Shown here: piece by piece, positions 55,989 through 64,000 of the stretch
Layout of the letters: every line of letters begins with the position of its first letter
How positions within the stretch are numbered: the first letter of the stretch is position 1
DNA from: Okeania sp. KiyG1
GTDB lineage: Bacteria > Cyanobacteriota > Cyanobacteriia > Cyanobacteriales > Microcoleaceae
Direction of reading: 5' to 3'
DNA length: 64,000 nt
Assembly (NCBI RefSeq): GCF_014132355.1
Contig: NZ_BLZO01000024.1
Span: forward strand, 1 to 64,000
Program-made: the position numbers and the translations under genes
Notes under the pieces: model-generated
What the model was told of the DNA's origin: nothing
The model's database searches: none
What the model saw: only the letters and a program-made list of their open reading frames with translations

Positions 55989-57827
55989 TTAAAATAAACC
56001 GACTACTAACCAACTTAATAATAGAGTCATACCAATCAAAATTGTCAATACATAAAACTGAGACTGACCAGAAACATTATATTTCAAACCTTGACCGCCA
56101 AACACAGTCGCTAAACCCACAAAATTAACTACACCATCCACAAGATAGCGGTCAACCCAAGAAATAATTCTTGATACCAAACCAACCACAAAAATAATAG
56201 TAACTCTATACAATTTGACAGTGTAAAAATCGTAGGCAAAAAAGTCTTGTATTGCTGGGAAAGGAAATTTAATCGGTTTCTCCCACTTATCATTTAGATA
56301 AATCAAACCACCAATACCAAAACCAAGCACGCTCGATAACAATAATAAACCAGCAACAGCTTTATTAATAGTCGCGATATCCGGCAGTAATTCCCATTGC
56401 GCCAACAACAGAGGAACATGCAACGTCAAACCAGCCAAAATAGTCATCGGCAAAACTAACGCCCATAAACCTTCAGGCGATCGCTCAGTCATTTGCTTAG
56501 GTTTACCGCAAAAAATCAAACCAAACTCGCGAATAATACCAAAAGCAGTGAACCCATTCACCAACAACAACACACCTACTAACCAAGGTTGACTACTCCA
56601 CAAATAATCTGTCATTTGCAACAGTACCCAGAAACCACCCAAAGGAGGCAAAGCAACTAAACCAGCAGCACCCACTAAATAAGAAATTCCGGTAATGGGG
56701 CGACGAGACCACAAACCACCATATTGAGTTAAGTCTTGACTAACACAGTTTAAAATTACCCCACCCGTACTCATTACCAACAACGCCATCGCACAAGCGT
56801 AAGTAAATAACAACATCAAAGCAGTTTCGTCTTGACCAGTTCCCACAGCAATAAATACCAAACCCATATAAGTACTAACCGAATAAGAAAGCGATCGCTT
56901 AATATCAATTTGGGCAATAGCAATTAAAGAAGCACAAACTGCGGTAAATGCTCCCACTCCAATCATTACTATAGAAGCAACAGGTGATAAAGCTAAAACA
57001 GGTTGCACTTTAATTAACACCCACGCTCCGACCGCTACCACCACCGAATTCCGTAAAATAGTACTTGGCACTGGTCCTTCCATTGCTTCATCTAACCACA
57101 GATGTAGGGGAAACTGAGCGCATTTACCCAGAGGTCCGGCAATTAAAGTTAGACTTAATAAGGTAGCAGTTGTAGGAGCAATGTTTGCAGTTTTTGCCCA
57201 CTCAGCTAACTCTGTATAATTCCAAGTTCCTGCTAGGGGTAATAGAGTAACTACTCCCATCAGCAAAAATAAATCTCCCACCCGTTTTGTTAGGAAAGCA
57301 TCTCTTGCTCCTGTCACTACTAATGGTTGACTAAACCACAACCCCACTAATAAATATGTACCCAGAGTGAGAATTTCTAAAATGATGTAACTCCAGAATA
57401 GGGAATTACACAAGACTAAAGCACACATTCCAGCTTCAAATAATGCCAGTAAAGAATAAAAACGTGCCCATCCCCAATCCATTTCCATATAGGCGATCGC
57501 GTAAATTTGGCTCAGAAGATTGAGACCAGTAATTAACATAGTCGCCCCAATAGTAAGGGTAGATATTTCTACAGAAATGCTAATATTTAGCCCTGCCACA
57601 TCTAGCCAAGGTATTAATAATTCTTTAGTTGGTTGATTCCAAGCTACTGATAGAGCGATTAAGCCATGTAAGAAAGCGATGAAGGTCATAATCAGATTAA
57701 TATAACCTGCTGGCCTTGGCCCAGTAAGTTTAATAATTCCGGGAGACCAGGGTATGGCTGAAACTGCGCCGATGATGGCATAGCAAGGTATTAACCAAAC
57801 TGTTTCTAGAAAGTCATTTGATAGCAT
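55989..57827 (-). CDS. ndhF: NDH-1 subunit NdhF, CO2-uptake type
   Basis: NdhF is the distal proton-pumping subunit of NDH-1. At 612 aa it fits the short NdhF3/NdhF4 class of CO2-uptake complexes; respiratory NdhF1 is nearer 690. About 16 membrane helices are predicted, with GPRPAGYINLIMTFIAFLHG, YMEMDWGWARFYSLLALFEA, GARDAFLTKRVGDLFLLMGV, PLHLWLDEAMEGPVPSTILR and the lateral-helix end. The gene leads a minus-strand set ndhF-ndhD-cup, but spacers of 1.3 and 0.8 kb suggest separate promoters or a long transcript. I lean to NdhF3 from the gene order. Confidence 0.95.
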   Translation of the reverse strand: MLSNDFLETVWLIPCYAIIGAVSAIPWSPGIIKLTGPRPAGYINLIMTFIAFLHGLIALSVAWNQPTKELLIPWLDVAGLNISISVEISTLTIGATMLITGLNLLSQIYAIAYMEMDWGWARFYSLLALFEAGMCALVLCNSLFWSYIILEILTLGTYLLVGLWFSQPLVVTGARDAFLTKRVGDLFLLMGVVTLLPLAGTWNYTELAEWAKTANIAPTTATLLSLTLIAGPLGKCAQFPLHLWLDEAMEGPVPSTILRNSVVVAVGAWVLIKVQPVLALSPVASIVMIGVGAFTAVCASLIAIAQIDIKRSLSYSVSTYMGLVFIAVGTGQDETALMLLFTYACAMALLVMSTGGVILNCVSQDLTQYGGLWSRRPITGISYLVGAAGLVALPPLGGFWVLLQMTDYLWSSQPWLVGVLLLVNGFTAFGIIREFGLIFCGKPKQMTERSPEGLWALVLPMTILAGLTLHVPLLLAQWELLPDIATINKAVAGLLLLSSVLGFGIGGLIYLNDKWEKPIKFPFPAIQDFFAYDFYTVKLYRVTIIFVVGLVSRIISWVDRYLVDGVVNFVGLATVFGGQGLKYNVSGQSQFYVLTILIGMTLLLSWLVVGLF

Positions 57828-58056
57828 TATTTTTATTTTTGTGAGATTTTGATAAATAACTTGCTACTTTATTTAATTAATAGTTAATTTTATATTAAGT
57901 TCGATACAAATATTAATATTTTTGTTTGGCCAATAATTTGAATTGTTTATGTGTTGGTTATACCAGCTTAATTTGATATAGAGCTGACACGCCTAAAATG
58001 TGGCAATAGTAGGGGCGGGTTCCGCGCTATTGTTAATTGCTCAACATTAGATTTAG
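57828..58056 (-). promoter_or_regulatory. Upstream region of ndhF
   Basis: The CO2-uptake operon promoter would lie here. AT-rich sequence with TTAATTAATAGTTAATTT at ~57876 is seen, but I find no confident promoter or LysR-type (NdhR) site. Repeats begin at ~58008. Confidence 0.3.
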
Positions 58057-58263
58057 GGCGTTGCTGATTCTGGGTATGATTTTGCCCCCCTAGCCCCCCA
58101 ATTTTGGGGGGAATAAAACTCTAAAAGTCCCCCTTTAATCCCCCTCCCGTCCCCCTTGGAAAGGGGGAAGTCAGAGGATGCTGCGCTTTTTGTTGAAAGG
58201 GTTATTTAGGGGGCTTGACCAGAACCAAACAATCGCGCATTCATACTTCAATTCAGCAACGCC
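58057..58263. mobile_element. GGCGTTGCTGA MITE, inverted copy
   Basis: The ends are GGCGTTGCTGATTC and AATTCAGCAACGCC. AGATTTAG occurs on both sides (58049-58056, 58264-58271) as an 8-bp target duplication. The interior is the reverse complement of 48677-48917 in outline. It is inserted into a unit of the neighbouring 96-bp repeat family. Confidence 0.9.
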
Positions 58264-58340
58264 AGATTTAGATAAACTCCCCCCATCCCTGATAGTAGGG
58301 GCGGGTTCCGCGCTATTGTTAATTGCTCAACATAAAATTT

Positions 58341-58985
58341 AGATAAACCCGCCCCATCCCTGACTGAGAAAGGGAGCAAGATGCTCCCACTGTCTATACC
58401 ATTACAATATTAAATTAATTGCTCAACATAAAATTTAGATAAACCCGCCCCATCCCTGACTGAGAAAGGGAGCAAGATGCTCCCACTGTCTATACCATTA
58501 CAATATTAAATTAATTGCTCAACATAAAATTTAGATAAACCCGCCCCATCCCTGACTGAGAAAGGGAGCAAGATGCTCCCACTGTCTATACCATTACAAT
58601 ATTAAATTAATTGCTTAACATAAAATTTAGATAAACCCGCCCCATCCCTGACTGAGAAAGGGAGCAAGATGCTCCCACTGTCTATACCATTACAATATTA
58701 AATTAATTGCTTAACATAAAATTTAGATAAACCCGCCCCATCCCTGACTGAGAAAGGGAGCAAGATGCTCCCACTGTCTATACCATTACAATATTAAATT
58801 AATTGCTTAACATAAAATTTATAGGACTTACGCAGATACGCTATATATAGTACTTGTAACTATTGGACAATAGTTACTGGACTCTATACATAGTTTCTTT
58901 GCGTAAGTCCTGATTTAGATAAACCCGCCCCATCCCTGACTGAGAACGGGAGCAAGATGCTCCCACTGTCTATACCATTACAATG
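58341..58985. repeat. 96-bp tandem repeat
   Basis: Consecutive near-identical units start at 58341, 58437, 58533, 58629 and 58725 (AGATAAACCCGCCCCATCCC), with a sixth at 58917 after a MITE insertion. Each contains the hairpin GGGAGCAAGATGCTCCC. An older unit lies at 58264-58340. Confidence 0.95.
58822..58912. mobile_element. AGGACTTACGCA MITE with 5-bp target duplication
   Basis: The inverted ends are TAGGACTTACGCA and TTGCGTAAGTCCTG. ATTTA lies on both sides (58817-58821, 58913-58917), and removing the element restores the AAAATTTAGATAAA of the host 96-bp repeat. Confidence 0.88.
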
Positions 58986-59208
58986 CACCACTACCGTTTT
59001 ATGGTTTTAGGGAATAAGGAATGAAGAAAAATTATAGATTAGTCTTAAAACTATGCCTGACGCGGACAGCTCAAGAGTCTAAAACTTAGACCAGGTAAGA
59101 TTTTTCCTTCTACCCTCTGCCTTCTGCCTTCTGCCTTCTGCTATAAAAACACTATATAATTAGATAAAATAATTTAATCGCGATTAAGAGGAGGTTAAAA
59201 GAATAAGT

Positions 59209-59571
59209 ATGGCAAGTTTTTTAATCACTTGGTTAATGGCAACTTTATCACTTTTAATTACAGCTTTTGTTGTACCTGGTGTGAGAGTTGATAGTATTCC
59301 GGCAGCAGCAGTTGCAGCAATTGTTTTAGGGTTAGTAAATGCGTTTGTGAAACCAGTTTTAACAATATTAACTTTGCCTCTAACAATTTTAACTTTAGGG
59401 TTGTTTTTATTAGTAGTAAATGGAATTTCTCTATCATTGGCAGGATATTTTACTCCTGGTTTAGAAGTTGATGGTTTTTGGCCGGCAGTTTTGGGGGCAA
59501 TTGTATTATCTTTGGTTTCTAGTTTTATTGGCAGATTTGTTAATAAAGAGGAAGCATCTCAAGATATTTAA
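59209..59571 (+). CDS. Phage-holin-like (Phage_holin_4_2) membrane protein
   Basis: The 120-aa, four-helix protein has the signature of the widespread holin-like family: FLITWLMATLSLLITAFVVP, GLVNAFVKPVLTILTLPLTI (the NAFVKP motif) and a final helix ending in FIGRFVNKEE. Most bacterial members are chromosomal proteins of unknown role, not true holins. The Shine-Dalgarno sequence AGGAGG lies ~14 nt before the ATG. No phage genes are nearby. Confidence 0.9.
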   Translation: MASFLITWLMATLSLLITAFVVPGVRVDSIPAAAVAAIVLGLVNAFVKPVLTILTLPLTILTLGLFLLVVNGISLSLAGYFTPGLEVDGFWPAVLGAIVLSLVSSFIGRFVNKEEASQDI

Positions 59572-59689
59572 TCAGAAGGAAGAATTCATTAACTGATAAT
59601 TGATAATGGATAATTGATAATTACCTCTGGTTAAAACCGTTCCCTTTCCTTCGACTGCTATATGTCTAAATATATTTACAGGACTTACG

Positions 59690-59765
59690 CAAATCCGCCT
59701 TAAAAAGGCTATATGTAGGGGCGAATGGCATTCGCCCTCACTGGAGTTTCTGTGTGTAAGTTCTG
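59690..59765. mobile_element. AGGACTTACGCA MITE, short copy
   Basis: The ends are CAGGACTTACGCA and GTGTGTAAGTTCTG. ATTTA flanks both sides, as for the copy at 58822. The interior has GTAGGGGCGAATGGCATTCGCCC, a perfect stem. Confidence 0.75.
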
Positions 59766-59841
59766 ATTTATAGCAAAGAACGAGTGGGTGTTTGACTTAT
59801 GCTGATGATAAACCGTAGTTTTTCCTACTATTCCCTATTCC

Positions 59842-61637
59842 CTATTCTCTGTTCCCTGCTATATTTTTTTTGTCTTTCCACTTACTCCAAATAAATCCTA
59901 CTATTAGAGGCAACCATAACCAGTATCTTTCCATCGAAGTTAAAACCCAACTATTATCTCCTAAAGTTTGTCTGTATGGCAAAACAAAATAAATAAATAC
60001 TGATAAACTCACCCATCTTATCCCTAAATTTCTAGTTGCTACAGCAAAAGGAATTAACCAAGTAAAATACCAAGCATGAACAATAGGAGATAAAGTTAAT
60101 AATAAGAAAAATACCATTCAGCAAAATCAACAAATCTACGACAATTCCAGATTAAAACTCCTACTCCCAAGCAAAGAGGAATTCCATAAATCCAGTTAAA
60201 TTTTGTAGATTGTTCCGAAACAAAGCTCACTAAATAAGGAATTAATTCAGCACTACGACCATTAACAACAAAATTTGAACTTGTAGGAATAAGCGAACAT
60301 TTTCCAGGTTCACAAAAATTTAGAGCTGCAACACACATTGGTAATAAACAAATTAATAATAAAAAACCTGCTTGTGGAACTTGTAGAATTTTTGTATAGA
60401 AAAAATTGCTAATTAAATTAGTATTATTCCTCTGAATATCTTGTTCCCTAAAACATAATATTTTCTGCCAAACGACAAAAGATAAAATTGGTAAAGAAAC
60501 CCATTTTATTGCCACACTTATACCAATTAAAAAAGCACTCCAATACCAACGATAATTATCTTGTTCTTTTGAGTTTAATACCCCGCCGTCTACAGAGTTT
60601 TTACAATTGTTTGAGGTTTGAGTATCCATCCACTTTTCCCAACTGAGGTCTTTCCTTGTTCCTTCTTCCTCCTTCCCTCTTCCTTCTTCAACAGGAGTTT
60701 GAATCTCCATCCACTTTTTCCAACTGAGGTCTTTCCCTCTTCCTTCTTCAACAGGAGTTTGAGTATCCATCCACTTTTCCCAACTGAGGTCTTTCCTTGT
60801 TCCTTCTTCCTCCTTCCCTGTTCCTTCTTCAACAGGAGTTTGAGTATCCATCCACTTTTTCCAACTGAGGTCTTTCCTTGTTCCTTCTTCCTCCTTCCCT
60901 GTTCCTTCTTCAACAGGAGTTTGAGTATCCATCCACTTTTTCCAACTGAGGTCTTTCCTTGTTCCTTCTTCCTCCTTCCCTGTTCCTTCTTCAGCAAAAA
61001 CTAACCATGCTCCCACTAATGGTAAGATAAACCAACTATCATAATGACCACCTCCAGCAAAGGAATAAATAATCAAAGGATTCCAAGCATAAATCAAAGT
61101 TTTTTGCAGGCTAAATTTTCTAGTTAATAACCAACAAATACCTAAATCTGCCAAGATAAAAGCAAACTTAAAGACAAATACTGAGGGGCTAATTAGTGCT
61201 AAAAATCGAAACCCTAATTGAATCAAAGGTGGGTAAATAGCAGAAGTATCAGAATGATTAATTAATGACCACCACTCTGTTCTATAGGCAATTAATTCTA
61301 AAGCATTTGGCGCCAAGTTATATGGACTAAAACCCAAATTTTGAATGTAACCTTCCCACAAATAACGCCAAATATCACTCCCCGGTTCCATAGGAATTAA
61401 TATTAGTCTAGCCAGAATAGTTATACTCCAAAACCAAGCATAATTAATTGACGGTATTGCCCAAGAAATTATAAAACCTAAACTAATTATACTGATACCA
61501 ATCCAAAATTTTATGACAATACCAGTTTCCTGAAAACCACCGTAGGGAACGATGAAAATTGCACCTACTAATATCAAAAATGAACTTAGTAATAAAGGCA
61601 GATTTTTCCTAATAGAACTTACACAAAATAGAGTCAT
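59842..61637 (-). pseudogene. GT-C membrane glycosyltransferase, frameshifted, repeat-loaded
   Basis: This multi-pass glycosyltransferase resembles polyprenol-phosphate-mannose-dependent enzymes (GT-C; GT87-like). The first frame (61637 to 60096) holds the N-terminal helices and the key loop EPGSDIWRYLWEGYIQNLGF followed by SPYN. A frameshift at a five-T run near 60105 moves the last helices (LSPIVHAWYFTWLIPFAVAT) into a second frame ending at 59842. Between the helices around WLVFAEEG and AFLIGISVAIKW there are five ~27-aa repeats (GTRKDLSWKKWMDTQTPV) and a composite dispersed-repeat segment (NSVDGGVLNSK). The tail AGNRE is also repeat-derived. Activity is doubtful. Confidence 0.82.
60576..60997 (-). 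repeat. In-frame repeats inside the glycosyltransferase gene
   Basis: There are five units of ~81 bp (one shorter, ~60 bp) combining CCTTCTTCC-type runs with CACTTTTTCCAACTGAGG, plus at 60576-60615 the segment TTTAATACCCCGCCGTCTAC shared with recJ and with intergenic copies. Most of the length is in multiples of three. Confidence 0.9.
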
Positions 61638-61733
61638 TTCAGTTATCAGTTATCAGTTATCAGTACCTACTGCTGTTTGCACAGCATGACCTAGGAAAGC
61701 ATGAGGCATTAACGAAGTCAGAAGTCAGAAGTC

Positions 61734-61944
61734 ATATCAAATCCGGTAGCATCGGTGTAATTAGATGGGGAGATGGGGGGATGGGGAGATGGGAGGATGG
61801 GGAGATGGGGAGATGGGGGGATGGGGAGATGGGGAGATGGGGAGATGGGAGGATGGGGAGATGGGGAGATGGGGAGATGGAGAAATATTTGGTGATCGTT
61901 GAAGATGGAACATTTTTTTATACCGAATTAAACGGATTTGATAT
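61734..61944. mobile_element. ATATCAAATCCG MITE filled with a minisatellite
   Basis: The inverted ends ATATCAAATCCG and CGGATTTGATAT enclose about 12 copies of GGGGAGAT(GGG) units (61765-61880). A related inverted pair without the minisatellite is at 6284-6320. Confidence 0.7.
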
Positions 61945-62484
61945 CAGAAGTTAACCCACCCCTCGCCCCTCCTCCCAACCCACTCCCAGGAGGGGAGGGG
62001 AAGTAGGGAATTTTGAGCAACTCTCCAAAAATATTTCGCCTTAAAAGGTGGGGTTGCGCGACCCATATTATCTTGATAAAATACTGAATTTTACTTTCTC
62101 TTGGTCGATTGGATATGGCAAATAATTGATTTATTTAGTTGCAATAATTGATTTGATTTTTGATTATTGGAGATATCTATTTATGTACTTAAATATAGGG
62201 AGATAGGAAGATGTGGAATCTGGGGCAAAATTTCAACTTTTTTCTACTGTTTTATTTCTCCCCTACTCCCCACTCCCTACTCCCCCACTCCCTACTCCCC
62301 ACTCCCCCACTCCCCACTCCCCCACTCCCCACTCCCCTACTCCTCTACTCCCCCACTCCCCCACTCCCCACTCCCCCACTCCCTACTCCCCCACTCCCTA
62401 CTCCCCTGCTCAAAAATTTGTTAGTATTATTCTGCAATTCTATATTTTTCCACAGGTATTTTAAATACAATTTACCAAGAGTTG
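61945..62484. other. Intergenic; CTCCC minisatellite
   Basis: CCCCACTCCC-type decamers run from ~62262 to 62408. The preceding part has GAGGGGAGGGG and short repeats. On the minus strand the original 3' end of the glycosyltransferase below reads into this region. ORFs here are by-products of the minisatellite. Confidence 0.6.
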
Positions 62485-63141
62485 TCAGAATAATTGTTCC
62501 AGCCTGAAAACTACCTTTATAGTACCTGATATTTTTGAACGTCCACCCTGACGACGACGATAACCAACAGGAATTTCAGTTATTTTTAAATCGCATTCTA
62601 CAGCTCTAGCTTGCATTTCTACCGTCCAACCAAAACCTCGGTCTTGCATTCTAATTCTCTCTAAACTAGACTTCCGAATTAAACGCAACGGTCCTAAATC
62701 TTGATACCAATATCCCCACCCTAAACCAATTAAAAAAGTAGCTAACTTATTACCAAAATTTTGTACGGGAGTCATAGCAGACCTACCTGCTTTTGTAGCA
62801 CGGCGATCGCCTAATATTAAATCGTATTTATTAGTAGCAGTTAAAAATTTTGGTAGTTGCTTTAAGTCATCACTACCATCTCCATCACAAAATAAAATCC
62901 AATCACATTCTACAGGTGTATTTTGGATGCCACGCCAACAAGCTCTACCATAACCTGCTATAGGTTCTTTGATAACTTTTGCACCTGCTTTTTTCGCTTT
63001 TTCTATACTTTTATCGGTGCTACCATTATCAACTACCATGATATTTTTTAGTCCGTAAAATTGTAATGATTTAATTACATTTGTAATAGTAGATTCTTCA
63101 TTCAAAACAGGAATAATTACGAATATTTTTTCTAATAGCAT
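62485..63141 (-). CDS. Family 2 glycosyltransferase, C-terminus frameshifted
   Basis: This GT-A enzyme of the dolichyl/polyprenyl-phosphate sugar synthase type has IPVLNEE, VVDNGSTDKS, LFCDGDGSDDLKQLPKF (DxD-like, metal binding), GDRRA and DLGPLRLIRKSSLERIRM. The start at 63141 (MLLEKIFVIIPVLNEE) is preferred to one 11 codons upstream. A one-base loss near 62514 diverts the frame to VVFRLEQLF and a stop. In the alternative frame the family-like GSFQAGTIILTTLGKLYLKY continues to ~62400. It may pair with the GT-C gene downstream on the same strand by making a lipid-linked sugar donor. Confidence 0.88.
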   Translation of the reverse strand: MLLEKIFVIIPVLNEESTITNVIKSLQFYGLKNIMVVDNGSTDKSIEKAKKAGAKVIKEPIAGYGRACWRGIQNTPVECDWILFCDGDGSDDLKQLPKFLTATNKYDLILGDRRATKAGRSAMTPVQNFGNKLATFLIGLGWGYWYQDLGPLRLIRKSSLERIRMQDRGFGWTVEMQARAVECDLKITEIPVGYRRRQGGRSKISGTIKVVFRLEQLF

Positions 63142-63174
63142 TTGTTTTAATTTTTTTTCTGAAAAATGAAGCAA

Positions 63175-63708
63175 GTATTTGTTTATAGCAGTTCTTTAAT
63201 AGTTTTAGATCGCCCCCCTTAGAAAGCTATGCTTTATAAGCAAAATTATTTACAAAGGACACTAGGAGCTTTCAGCCACTAGCAATATATCACGCGCCCC
63301 CTAAATCCCCCAAAATTGGGGGACTTTTACCAGCTAATAGATTCTTGTTCCCCCCAGAATTGGGGGCTAGGGGGGCAAAATTCAGTATTCAACAACTTTT
63401 CAAACATCCTCTAAGTAAAGATGTTTATAAAGCATAGCTTTCTAAGGGGGATTTAGGGGGATCGTAAATGTACTTCATAACTGTGGGAATTGCCATAACC
63501 TCTACTACATTTAAAATAGCTGATAGCTAATAGCTGATGGCTAAAAACTTAAATATTATTGAACATTTATGAAGTCTTCAAAGTCCCCCTTAGAAAGGGG
63601 GATTTAGGGGGATCGTAAATGTATCTCATAACTGTGGAAATTGCCATAACTTTTACTACATTAAAAAAATAGCTGATAGCTGATAGCTGACGGCTGAAAA
63701 CTTAAATA
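63175..63708. other. Intergenic; 151-bp tandem repeat
   Basis: A unit with GGATTTAGGGGGATCGTAAA and AATATTATTGAACATT occurs at ~63447-63570 and ~63599-63720. The second copy overlaps the 3' end of the next gene. CCCCAAAATTGGGGG hairpins lie at 63308-63380. Confidence 0.65.
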
Positions 63709-64000
63709 TTATTGAACATTCAAAGACCAATCATAATTAGAATATTTAACTTGATAACCACCCTGTTTTAAATACTTTTGATCGTCAGGATTTACATATT
63801 TATGAGCATAATTTACGATTGCCGTTTCTGTTTCATTCAAACCATCAATAGTTGGTTCTTGACCATAAGTTTTTTTATAATCTTCACCGAACCATTTAAA
63901 AATTGAAGAAAAATAAACAGCATTATTTTCACGGTCAATTCGGAAGCCTTGATTATTGATGAGAAACTGGTTAGCTTGGTCATTTAGTTGTTGTTCTAAT
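63709..64000 (-). CDS. 3' end of a probable DUF547 protein
   Basis: Partial: the gene enters from the right edge, and the last 96 codons are present, ending YSNYDWSLNVQ before TAA (63709-63711). Segments FRIDRENNAVYFSSIFKWFG, ETETAIVNYAHKYV and the YDWSLN end match DUF547 proteins as I recall them. Function unknown. A neighbouring tandem duplication has copied its last ~10 nt. Confidence 0.65.
   Translation of the reverse strand, partial: LEQQLNDQANQFLINNQGFRIDRENNAVYFSSIFKWFGEDYKKTYGQEPTIDGLNETETAIVNYAHKYVNPDDQKYLKQGGYQVKYSNYDWSLNVQ

Noticed and set aside
59209..59571. Prophage, because of the holin-like protein
   Set aside because: This family is mostly chromosomal and no other phage gene is nearby.
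62167..62507. Three overlapping ORFs of Pro/Ser/Thr-rich sequence
   Set aside because: They are produced in all frames by the CCCCACTCCC minisatellite.

Overview
The window comes from a filamentous, gas-vacuolate cyanobacterium of the Oscillatoriales type. Trichodesmium or a close relative fits best. The evidence is a gas-vesicle gvpA-gvpC-gvpA cluster, a CO2-uptake NDH-1 set (ndhF, ndhD, CO2-hydration protein), Tab2-type and PAP/fibrillin-type plastid-lineage proteins, scattered HIP1 octamers (GCGATCGC), AT-rich sequence, and very low coding density with repeats and miniature transposons filling most intergenic space. No rRNA or tRNA gene was recognised.

Layout. 0-4.3 kb: a GvpF/L gene whose 5' end is repeated in tandem upstream of it, then gvpA-gvpC-gvpA between two copies of a 291-bp IS200/IS605-derived element. 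4.4-6.2 kb: a 616-aa protein with eleven 27-aa repeats and a propeller-like C-terminus. 6.7-8.7 kb: a GNAT acetyltransferase gene split by a TnpB-type insertion. 9.0-11.1 kb: a CRISPR array of 29 repeats with no cas genes nearby. 11.1-16.8 kb: a secreted TPR protein, whose ribosome-binding site and first 18 codons have been amplified into a 139-bp tandem array of about 23 copies, itself hit by an IS630 element. 17.4-27.6 kb: recJ, a PAP/fibrillin protein, a cupin, a SpoIIM-like protein, four tandem membrane paralogues (two broken) and a frameshifted RDD gene. 29-35 kb: a Uma2-type protein, a 152-bp tandem array and a copper-type P-ATPase. 35-42 kb: a three-gene block (two conserved hypotheticals and thymidylate kinase) present twice with a glutathione transferase between the copies. 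43-50 kb: PmbA/TldE, Tab2, small proteins, a decayed TnpB element and a lipoprotein. 51-58 kb: CO2-hydration protein, ndhD and ndhF on the minus strand, separated by unusually long repeat-filled spacers. 59-64 kb: a holin-like membrane protein, two glycosyltransferases (both frameshifted) and the 3' end of a probable DUF547 gene.

Two themes recur. First, gene starts have been amplified in tandem upstream of the intact gene, both for gvpF/L and for the TPR gene. The TPR case yields a run of small ORFs, each with a strong Shine-Dalgarno sequence. Second, dispersed intergenic repeats have entered coding sequence in frame: inside recJ, a membrane glycosyltransferase, a Uma2 gene and two transposases, and as C-terminal tails on NdhD, the SpoIIM-like protein and the glycosyltransferase. 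At least five miniature transposon families can be defined by their terminal inverted repeats, some with clear target-site duplications and nested insertions.
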